A stretch of 64,000 nt of DNA, taken from Candidatus Bathyarchaeota archaeon (lineage in GTDB: Archaea > Thermoproteota > Bathyarchaeia > Bathyarchaeales > Bathycorpusculaceae). Below the pieces are notes generated by a model. It searched no databases. It was not told where the DNA came from and saw only the letters and a program-made list of their open reading frames with translations. The DNA lies in contig JAOZHX010000034.1 of the NCBI GenBank assembly GCA_026014665.1, forward strand, positions 124,001-188,000, written 5' to 3'. The stretch's first letter is position 1. Each line of letters starts with the position of its first letter. Of the stretch, positions 26,110-33,630 are shown piece by piece. Both the position numbers and the translations under genes were made by a program.

Positions 26110-28869
26110 TTATGGTCGTTTCCGAAGCAGAAGGAGAGCTAAGATTGCGCCTACAACTATGATTGCAACGATGATGCCTGCGATGGCTGGAACAAAGTAC
26201 ATGTCAGCGATGGATTGTGGTTGAGCTGTTGGTGGAGGTGCGGTTGGTGCTTCATTGCCTACTGCTAAGTAGGTTGTGCCGAAGGATGGTCCGTATGAAT
26301 TGGATCCTTTGAATTCAGCGACGATTTGGTATGTGCCAGGTACTTCAGGTTTGAATGAGATGCCATATTTGCCAGCTGAGTCACTGGTAGCGGTGCCGAT
26401 TGGGATCCAGTTGCCGTTGGGGTCAATTGCGTGCAGTTCCACATCTACGCCTTTAGCGTTTGTGGGCATCGGTCTTTGGTGGAACATGTATTCCATCCAA
26501 GCATCCATGTATTCGTCGGAGATGGCGGGTGTTCCTTTCAAAGAGAAGTCAACGCTGCCTGCAAGATTTCGTCTTCCGGTCTGTGTTTGGTCTGTTACGG
26601 TGCCGGTGATCATGACACTAGCGCCTAGAGCTGGAACGGTTTGTGGTGCTGAAACGGTTGTTGCGCTTGGGCCTTTGCCAAAGCAGTAGAGTTCGTTATC
26701 GTGTGAATCAACAACTAAGAGGCGTTGATCTGCAACGATTGGTGCAGAACTTGGCCAGCAAGTTAGCATCCAAACAAGCTTTCCACTGGTTATGTTTAGA
26801 CACCAAATTTGTGCGTCTCGCCTGATTGGGTTGTTGACTGAGTGTTCACTAGAGTAGAGGTATAGTAGACCATCACCTGTAAGGAAGCCATAGGATAGCG
26901 GTGAATATTGGTAGGGAGTTTCGTCTAAGCCTACGCTTGGAGCAGTCCAGTTCCAGAGGAATGTGCCAGTCTTGGCGTCAAACGCTCTGACAACGCCGCT
27001 GTAGCCACCGCAGTCAATGAACATGCCATTGTAGCAGACAGCTGTGTAGCCACCGTAGAATTGGAATTGCTCCGCTGGTGGTGCGATCCAAAGTTGGTTT
27101 CCAGTTTCGAGGTCATAAACGAAGTATCGTAGAGTCATCGGGTCGTAGTACCAGAAGATGCCTGCCTCGGCGTTAACGCTTTGGAAGGCTGTGTTCTTTG
27201 AACTAAATTGCTCGGCTTGGCCGTATGCATCGCCTACGTTTGGTGGAGCTGTAAAGTTGTAGTTCTTGAGAATTGTTCCGACTTGACCTGGTTTGAGGCT
27301 TAGGATGACGACAGTGCCTGGAACGCTGACGGTGCCATTGTTGGAGCCTGCGTAGATTACGATGAGTTTGTCCTCAGGAATTACTTGGCGAATGGTTGCG
27401 CCACTTTGTAGTGGGAAGTTAGGTATGCTTACGTTCGCTGAGTAGCCATAAGCGCCGTCATAGGTTCGGTTGAGTTCGGGTCTCCACATCCAGTTGACGT
27501 TGCTGCCAGAGCCAGTTTCGTGTATTTGGTAGTTGGGGTACATGATTGCCTGTGAAGTGTTCCAGCATTGGAGGTACCATTTTGGCGATGATGTGGTTCC
27601 TAAGTTGACAACTTGGTATCGTAGTATGCTTCCTTCAGTACCGACGGCTGGGGTGTATGGTGCTGCACCGAACTGTGCAACTGCGCCTGAAACCCATGTT
27701 GGAATGTTGTTTATGCTGCAGATGTAGTTGCCTGAGAAGTCATCGTAGAGGTCCCATGTGGCTGATTTTCCAGTGGCTGTAACCCAGTAGTAGCTGAGAG
27801 TGCCGTGTTGGTTTGGAGAGTCATAAGTTAATACCTGGCCAAATGCTGGTGCACCGTAGGGTATGCTGCCTGTGCTCGAGAATGCTCCGCCCGCGCCTGT
27901 AACTGGACCTGTTGTGTTGCGGAAGTATATTGTTTCTCCTGTGTATAAGTCGACACAGTAGAAGCCTTCACGTGGGTTAGTCTGGACGCTATAGTAGATT
28001 TTACCGTTCATGACTATTTGCGGACCGCCGTAGCCTTCGTAGGATTGACCGCTATAGTATGAGTTGTCAGGGCTTGAGCCGTTAACAGTTGACACACCGC
28101 CGGCGATGCCACCTGTAAAGTATGGCCTCGTCCAAAGGATGTGAGAACTTGCCGGACCAGTAGTGTAGGGGTCGTATCTGCCACCGTTGGCATATTGGTT
28201 TAGCTCACTAGCGCCAAGCCATTGACCCATAGCGTAGGTGCTCCAGCCTCTGTTAGCGTCGTATACTGGACGAGTCCAGTAGTCATTCGGAAGTGGGGTT
28301 TCCTGATAGCGCGGTACTTGTTGGTCTGTGACAGTTAGGGTTACTGGGGTGCTAAGGGCAGCTTCGAAGACGACGCCGATGGGTGACCATCCAGGAGGAA
28401 CAAGGTTAGGATTGGGGGGTGAACCAGAAGGCCACCAGCCAACACCTGCAGGACTAACTAGACCTCTGCTTTGGCCGCCGTCGATTACGTGTTCTCGCAT
28501 GATAGCTTGGATAGTGTATGTGCCGGTTTCAGTTGGAGTAAAGGTTGTGTAGGCTGCACCTACAGGGTCAGACTCAATGCCAGTGATTGTATCGTTACTT
28601 CCATCGGGTTTAACGATGTTTACATCAAACGTCCAGCGGTCACCATATTCGCCTATGGCTGTTGGTGGTAGCTTATCACACCAGAAGGCGATGAGAACAT
28701 TTTGGCCCGTACCGACTGTATTGGGAGCAACTGAAACGTAAGCCATGTCAGCGTACCGCCTCATGTAAGCTGCACTAGCTGCGGGTGAAATAGCAATCGA
28801 CACAATTATAGTTATGGTTAGGGTTGCTGCAATCAAAGAAGCTATAGATTTATTTTTAGATATTTTCAT
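26110..28869 (-). CDS. large surface PQQ-like beta-propeller protein, C-terminally anchored
   Basis: This 919-residue protein has a signal segment (about 8-30) and an Ig-like domain (VGTGQNVLIAFW, GEYGDRW, then TGIESDPVGAAYTTFTP). Family motif RYQETPLPNDYWTRPV precedes a propeller (SPNQHG, AKTGTFLWNW, SSEHSVNNPIRRDAQIWC). A second Ig-like domain (DAWMEYMFHQRPMP, VELHAIDPNGNW, GSNSYGPS) and an anchoring helix before LLLLRKRP follow. It is the sister of 23135-25888. Start ATG 28869 follows GGAAGAGAAAAAAT. The strong leader hairpin at 28897-28932 and the T-rich terminator frame it as a single-gene transcript. Function is not known. Confidence 0.92.
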   Translation of the reverse strand: MKISKNKSIASLIAATLTITIIVSIAISPAASAAYMRRYADMAYVSVAPNTVGTGQNVLIAFWCDKLPPTAIGEYGDRWTFDVNIVKPDGSNDTITGIESDPVGAAYTTFTPTETGTYTIQAIMREHVIDGGQSRGLVSPAGVGWWPSGSPPNPNLVPPGWSPIGVVFEAALSTPVTLTVTDQQVPRYQETPLPNDYWTRPVYDANRGWSTYAMGQWLGASELNQYANGGRYDPYTTGPASSHILWTRPYFTGGIAGGVSTVNGSSPDNSYYSGQSYEGYGGPQIVMNGKIYYSVQTNPREGFYCVDLYTGETIYFRNTTGPVTGAGGAFSSTGSIPYGAPAFGQVLTYDSPNQHGTLSYYWVTATGKSATWDLYDDFSGNYICSINNIPTWVSGAVAQFGAAPYTPAVGTEGSILRYQVVNLGTTSSPKWYLQCWNTSQAIMYPNYQIHETGSGSNVNWMWRPELNRTYDGAYGYSANVSIPNFPLQSGATIRQVIPEDKLIVIYAGSNNGTVSVPGTVVILSLKPGQVGTILKNYNFTAPPNVGDAYGQAEQFSSKNTAFQSVNAEAGIFWYYDPMTLRYFVYDLETGNQLWIAPPAEQFQFYGGYTAVCYNGMFIDCGGYSGVVRAFDAKTGTFLWNWTAPSVGLDETPYQYSPLSYGFLTGDGLLYLYSSEHSVNNPIRRDAQIWCLNITSGKLVWMLTCWPSSAPIVADQRLLVVDSHDNELYCFGKGPSATTVSAPQTVPALGASVMITGTVTDQTQTGRRNLAGSVDFSLKGTPAISDEYMDAWMEYMFHQRPMPTNAKGVDVELHAIDPNGNWIPIGTATSDSAGKYGISFKPEVPGTYQIVAEFKGSNSYGPSFGTTYLAVGNEAPTAPPPTAQPQSIADMYFVPAIAGIIVAIIVVGAILALLLLRKRP

Positions 28870-28896
28870 ATTTTTTCTCTTCCATTTTTTTTAACC

Positions 28897-28932
28897 GATC
28901 GAATAAGCCCTTGGAGGGACTTATCTTCGATC
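28897..28932 (-). promoter_or_regulatory. 5'-terminal leader hairpin of beta-propeller gene
   Basis: This is the longest of the leader stems: GATCGAA/TTCGATC (7 bp), a 2-base bulge, TAAG/CTTA (4 bp), a 1-base bulge, CCC/GGG (3 bp) and a 5-base loop. It lies 28 bases before ATG 28869. A TATA-like CTTAATTAG at about 28962-28971 predicts transcription starting near 28940, just before the hairpin. Confidence 0.6.
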
Positions 28933-29341
28933 AGCTGGATTTTTCATAAAAGAAAAAGGAACTAATTAAGCTTGTGCATTTTAGGCTTACTCGGCTGTTT
29001 TTTTGTTACAAAGATATACAATCTATAATCTGGATGCTAATTTTGTGATATTTATAAAAATAAATCTGCGTTTATATTACGTATTTAATCATCTGACTTT
29101 ACGTTTAAAGTGAGTAACCTCTTGCTAAACAAGATTAAGCTTTGCTTGGGTCAAGTGGGCATGATGGGAAATTGTTGGTTTTGTCCGACTACATAGCTCA
29201 CGACTTTCCAATCTGGCGTTTGGGCGTTGGAATAGCAATGTTGCTGTTTCAGAAGTTTGCATGTTTTGCCTATTTAATAGAGTATACATATTAGGGTAGA
29301 AATTCAATTGAATATTTAATTAACGCTGGATGGTTGGTTAG
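28933..29341. other. intergenic stretch between divergent genes
   Basis: This holds the promoter of the minus-strand beta-propeller gene at its left end and presumably that of the plus-strand gene at 29342. It is AT-rich up to about 29110. A 28-codon plus-strand ORF from GTG near 29110 ends in CWFCPTT but has no convincing signals. I see no RNA gene or repeat. Confidence 0.5.
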
Positions 29342-30529
29342 TTGAGGGTTAAGAGGGCAATTTCTGCGGCAATGCTCATAGCGCTAGTTACCTTACTTTT
29401 GTTTGTTACGCTTGATCCCCTTAATCCTAAGCATCTGCCTGATTTTTATGTAGGGGTTGCGTTTGCTTACAGCCACAACTTAAATGACTCTGGAGTGATT
29501 TTTAGCGATTTGGCGGATTTAGTGGATAGGGTGAAAGGCTCCACCAACCTCTTTATTATTAGTATTCCTCAGGTTTCCTTGAATCAAACGTTATTGAATC
29601 AATCCTGTGATTATATCAGCGCAGCTGGATTGAATTTCATCATATTGTACACTGACACGACGACGTATAATTACAATTTGGCTGATTGGACCAGGAATGC
29701 CAACCAAACGTACGGGGGCAAGTTTCTGGGTGTTTACAGGATTGATGAGCCAGGTGGTAAAGAACTTGAGAATGCTCCTTTGAACGGCACTCAATCAAGG
29801 TTTCTCAACCCCGATGACTATAACCAGTCAGTCCGAAACTACACGGGTGCTGCTCAGCAATACGTTTCTTTTCTCGGTGCACATCTAAGTTATCTCAAGG
29901 AACGTTTGTACCCAACTATTTTTACTTCTGATTTCGGTCTATACTGGTTCGACTATGAAGCGGGCTACGAGACGATTTTTGGAGAGTTCGTTTGGAATCA
30001 CAGCCGTGAAATGACAATTTCGTTAGTCAGGGGTGCAGCAGCGGCACATCATAAGGATTGGGGGGTTATCGTAACTTGGATGTATGAGCAGGAACCGTAC
30101 TTGGAATCAGGCGATCAACTCTACGATGATTTAGTTTTAGCGTATCGTGCAGGCGCAAAGTACGCGGTAGTTTTTAACTATCCAAATATCACTCAGTTTG
30201 GATTACTTAAAGACGAACATTTTAATGCGTTAAGTAAATTCTGGAGTTATATCAAGAATAATCCTCAAGAACATGGAATAAACAGGGCTGATGTTGCATA
30301 TGTTCTGCCTGCAGGTTACGGTTTTGGAATGAGACGACGTGATGATAACATTTGGGGCATATGGAACGCCGATGAATTATCTGGCAAAGTATGGGATGAT
30401 GCGAACTTTTTGTTAGACCAATACGGCAGCAAGTTTGATATAGTGTATAGTGACCCCCAGTATGCTGATGCAATAGCTGTGCGATATGAAAGGTTGTTTT
30501 TCTGGAATGAAACGGTGATTTCCAGTTAA
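29342..30529 (+). CDS. secreted or anchored glycosidase-like protein, short paralogue
   Basis: This 395-residue protein has an N-terminal basic then hydrophobic segment (RVKRAISAAMLIALVTLLLF) that exports or anchors it. The remainder matches the outer domain of the protein at 4365-6437: STNLFIISIP, YRIDEPGGKEL, TSDFGLYWFDYEAGY, VFNYPNITQFG and YVLPAGYGFGMRRRDD. The regular strand-helix order and acidic-aromatic motifs suggest a TIM barrel of the glycosidase type, but I cannot place it in a named family. Unlike its paralogue it stops after the barrel, with no membrane helix or inner domain. The start is TTG 29342; ATG 29372 would cut into the signal. It is the only plus-strand gene between the right-hand beta-propeller genes. 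Confidence 0.8.
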   Translation: MRVKRAISAAMLIALVTLLLFVTLDPLNPKHLPDFYVGVAFAYSHNLNDSGVIFSDLADLVDRVKGSTNLFIISIPQVSLNQTLLNQSCDYISAAGLNFIILYTDTTTYNYNLADWTRNANQTYGGKFLGVYRIDEPGGKELENAPLNGTQSRFLNPDDYNQSVRNYTGAAQQYVSFLGAHLSYLKERLYPTIFTSDFGLYWFDYEAGYETIFGEFVWNHSREMTISLVRGAAAAHHKDWGVIVTWMYEQEPYLESGDQLYDDLVLAYRAGAKYAVVFNYPNITQFGLLKDEHFNALSKFWSYIKNNPQEHGINRADVAYVLPAGYGFGMRRRDDNIWGIWNADELSGKVWDDANFLLDQYGSKFDIVYSDPQYADAIAVRYERLFFWNETVISS

Positions 30530-30566
30530 GTTGTTCAGTGCTAAGTTTTAGTTATCAAAAATCAAT

Positions 30567-30583
30567 AAAAAAGAAGGGGGAGG
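30567..30583 (-). terminator. C/T-run terminator of beta-propeller gene
   Basis: Minus-strand CCTCCCCCTTCTTTTTT begins 21 bases after the stop codon. Confidence 0.55.
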
Positions 30584-30603
30584 TTATTTGGTTGTGGTTA
30601 TTT

Positions 30604-33345
30604 TTATGGTCGTTTTCTGATCATCAGGGCTAGCACTACTGCTACCACGACGATCAAGATGAATAGGCCTGCGATTGCTGGAACGAAGTAGGTTTCCGAG
30701 AGCAGTTGTGGTTGTGCTGTTGGTTCGGCTGTTGCTTCGGGTGCTGGTTCAACAGTTATGTAAGTTGTTGCTTTCGATGGGCCGTATGCTTTGGAGCCTG
30801 CGAAGGATGCGATGATTTGGTAGTCGCCTGGGACTTCAGGTACGAAGGATATGCCGTAGTTGCCTTGTGCGTCGCTTGTGGTTTTGCCTATGGGTACGTA
30901 GTTGCCGTTGGGGTCGATAGCGTTGAGCTCTACTTCGACGCCTTTAGCGTTTGCTGGGAATGCTTGTTGCATGAATTTGTATTCCATCCATGCTTGCATG
31001 TCTTCGTCAGAGATTGCTGGTGTGCCTTTGAGTGAGGAGACTAGTACGTTGTTTGTGTCGCGTTTGCCATAGGGTGTTTGGTCCGTAACGGTGCCTTTTA
31101 GTAACACTTTTTGACCGTTTACTGATACGCTGTTTTCTGCTTCAACTGTGGTGGCGCTTGGTCCTCTGCCGAAGGCATATAGTTGCATATCGAAGTAGTT
31201 GAGGCCGACTAGTATGCCATCACCCATGATGATGTTTGACGATGTGGGTGACATTCCGCCGAAGAAACCAAGGATCTTCCAGATTTCCTCGCCTGTTTCA
31301 GCATTTAAGCAGCGTAGGTTGGGGCCTCTGTATAGTGGCTGAGTGGGTGAGTGTTCACCGCTGACAGTGTAGAGTTTTCCATCGGAAAATAGAACGATGC
31401 CCAGAGTGTATACACCACCATAGGCTGATTCTGTGCCTATGCTGAGAGGTTCGTATGTCCATTTTACTTTTCCTGTCTTAACGTCGTAGGCTGTAATGAT
31501 TCCTCCGTATCCGTGGCTGTATAGGGTGTGGTTGAAGTAAGCTGAGCTCATTCCATAGTACATGAATTGAGTTTCTGGTTCGCTTTTCCAAACCAACTGT
31601 CCAGTCTCCATGCTGTATCCGAATCGTTCAAGTGTCCTCGTTTTGTGGAAGCAAATCATGTTGTCTTCTGGATAAGTTCCGGTGAGGCTTACGGTTTCAC
31701 CGTCTGCAGAAGATGGAGGGGTAAATTCTTGCCGTAAAAGCTGTGTTCCTACTCTACCAGGTTCGAGGCTGATCTTTATCACAAATCCTGGAACTGTATG
31801 TGTTCCGTTGTTGAATCCTGCGGCTGTAAAGACTGCATATTCGTCTTGTTTAATCACAGAGAGGCTGGCCGTTTGATTGGAAATCGCGTTTCGTGCACCT
31901 AGGAGGCTAGGTATAGTCACGTTTATCAACGACCAGAATACGTTTCCGTCATGGACGTAGTTATATGCGAGCGCTCCGAGGTAAGCAGGGGTGCCACCGA
32001 AGGTGCCGCCTGCAGGTCGCCATTGCCAGTATCCAGTTCCGAGTTGACTGGAAACCATCGTGCCTGCTGATGCGTTCCATACTGAAAGACGGTAATCAGG
32101 ATGGGTTGTGTTGCCATAGTTAGTTGCAGAATAGCGCAGTATGCTTCCGTCTTTACCATAAACAGCAGTACCGCCAGATGATACGTTGGCGATATAGCAG
32201 ACTGTTTGCATGGTGTAGCCGTCTAGCATTTCCCAGATGGTTCCAAATTGGTTGGTTGTTGCAGTTCGGTTAATGCTTCGAGTGACGCCTGACCCAGTGC
32301 CCATGTAGATGACGGAGCCGTTGGCGAATTGTTTGACGTTTGGCACCTGAATTATCTCAGGTAAGGCACTGCTGGAGATTGATCTGTAAAGGTATGTGAA
32401 GCCTCCGTGCTGGTTGGGTGATTCGTAGTTGTAGACTTGCCCAAAGGATGGCAGAGACGCGTTATAGTCGCGGGATAATAGTTCACCTGTATAGAGGTCG
32501 ACAATTTCCCAGCCTTTTGTGCCGTGTGCTGTAAAACGTGGAGAATAATGTAGCTGACCATTAAGGGCTAGTCCACTCCAACCAATTCCTTGGTAGTGTT
32601 GTGTTTGAAGCCCCATGGTTTCATATGTGTCCTCTCCATAGCCACCAGCGTAGTATTGCCTTGTCCATAGTATGTGGGGCGACTCGGTTCCTTTGCCACC
32701 TGCATAGTTGGTTGTCATGCCTGCGGTTCCCCGTGGGTAGTTTTGGGCTGCGCCGCCGAGCCAGTTTCCTGCAAGAACATACCATTCGTGGTTTGCGGTG
32801 TTTATAGGTCGAGTCCAGTAATCGTTTGTTAGAGGTGTCTCAACCCAAACTGGTTGCGGCTCTTCCGTGACTGTCAAAGTGGCAACAGGGCTCCAATCAG
32901 GTTCATAATATCGATCTATTGTTGCTGATTTTTTAGTTTCTCCTGGGAAGTAGCACTGCAATGTATAGTTGCCAGCAGTGAGGGGTGTATATATAGCCCA
33001 TGTTGCGCCAACTGGGTCGGTGCGAGGCATCGAGAGTGTATCGTTCGTGCCATCGGGTTTTGTGATGTAGACTATCATCGGGTTGTTCCATGCGGCTCGT
33101 CCGTTAGGTGAAGGGATTTCCAAGTTTTGCTCGCCTACATCAGGAGGCATGTCTGCAGTCCAAGTTACTACAATCACTTCTTGTCCAACACCGACGACTT
33201 TTGGAGAACAACCGACATAGACAAATGACCGATAGTTAGTGGTTTGGGCAGCAGTTTGAGGTAGTATAGCAATAAATGAAGCAGCGATTGTCAGTATTAG
33301 AAATGCTGTTATCAGGGGTAGTTTTTTGTTTTTTGGTTTATTCAT
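30604..33345 (-). CDS. large surface PQQ-like beta-propeller protein, C-terminally anchored
   Basis: This 913-residue protein starts at ATG 33345 after AAAGGAATTGAAAAA. It has a signal segment (about 8-33) and an Ig-like domain (VGVGQEVIVVTW), but with SPNGRAAW where the other paralogues have a GDRW motif. The propeller has VETPLTNDYWTRP, ESPNQHGGF, DVKTGKVKWTY and SGEHSPTQPLYRG. A C-terminal Ig-like domain (QAWMEYKFMQQAFP, VELNAIDPNGNY, GSKAYGPS) precedes a helix before LMIRKRP. It is the most divergent of the right-hand four. It has its own 8-bp leader hairpin and terminator, so it is probably transcribed alone. Confidence 0.92.
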   Translation of the reverse strand: MNKPKNKKLPLITAFLILTIAASFIAILPQTAAQTTNYRSFVYVGCSPKVVGVGQEVIVVTWTADMPPDVGEQNLEIPSPNGRAAWNNPMIVYITKPDGTNDTLSMPRTDPVGATWAIYTPLTAGNYTLQCYFPGETKKSATIDRYYEPDWSPVATLTVTEEPQPVWVETPLTNDYWTRPINTANHEWYVLAGNWLGGAAQNYPRGTAGMTTNYAGGKGTESPHILWTRQYYAGGYGEDTYETMGLQTQHYQGIGWSGLALNGQLHYSPRFTAHGTKGWEIVDLYTGELLSRDYNASLPSFGQVYNYESPNQHGGFTYLYRSISSSALPEIIQVPNVKQFANGSVIYMGTGSGVTRSINRTATTNQFGTIWEMLDGYTMQTVCYIANVSSGGTAVYGKDGSILRYSATNYGNTTHPDYRLSVWNASAGTMVSSQLGTGYWQWRPAGGTFGGTPAYLGALAYNYVHDGNVFWSLINVTIPSLLGARNAISNQTASLSVIKQDEYAVFTAAGFNNGTHTVPGFVIKISLEPGRVGTQLLRQEFTPPSSADGETVSLTGTYPEDNMICFHKTRTLERFGYSMETGQLVWKSEPETQFMYYGMSSAYFNHTLYSHGYGGIITAYDVKTGKVKWTYEPLSIGTESAYGGVYTLGIVLFSDGKLYTVSGEHSPTQPLYRGPNLRCLNAETGEEIWKILGFFGGMSPTSSNIIMGDGILVGLNYFDMQLYAFGRGPSATTVEAENSVSVNGQKVLLKGTVTDQTPYGKRDTNNVLVSSLKGTPAISDEDMQAWMEYKFMQQAFPANAKGVEVELNAIDPNGNYVPIGKTTSDAQGNYGISFVPEVPGDYQIIASFAGSKAYGPSKATTYITVEPAPEATAEPTAQPQLLSETYFVPAIAGLFILIVVVAVVLALMIRKRP

Positions 33346-33370
33346 TTTTTCAATTCCTTTTTTGTTTGAA

Positions 33371-33391
33371 TAGATAGGTGTTGCCTATCTA
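33371..33391 (-). promoter_or_regulatory. 5'-terminal leader hairpin of beta-propeller gene
   Basis: A perfect 8-bp stem (TAGATAGG / CCTATCTA) with a 5-base loop lies 26 bases before ATG 33345. GTATATAAA at 33416-33424 is a strong TATA box predicting transcription from about 33394, three bases before the stem. Confidence 0.65.
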
Positions 33392-33596
33392 GAGGCTCTT
33401 TTATTTAATCAAGTTGTATATAAAACTAATCCAATTTACCAAAATCGTACTTCAATCAAAATTTTTATTTCAATATATATCTTTAATCTAAATCCTCATA
33501 TTATTTAATTGAATAATAATAGTGTTATAAAGTTTAAATTCAGGCACTAAACTGGATTTCCATTAATTGTTTTGATTATAATACGCCATAAAAGTT

Positions 33597-33613
33597 AAAA
33601 AAAGAAAGAAGGG
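33597..33613 (-). terminator. C/T-run terminator of beta-propeller gene
   Basis: Minus-strand CCCTTCTTTCTTTTTTT begins 18 bases after the stop codon. Confidence 0.55.
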
Positions 33614-33630
33614 ATACTTGGTTTTAGAAG

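Noticed and set aside
29110-29196. 28-codon ORF ending in CWFCPTT between divergent genes.
   Set aside because: Weak start, no conservation that I can recognise, and AT-rich surroundings.
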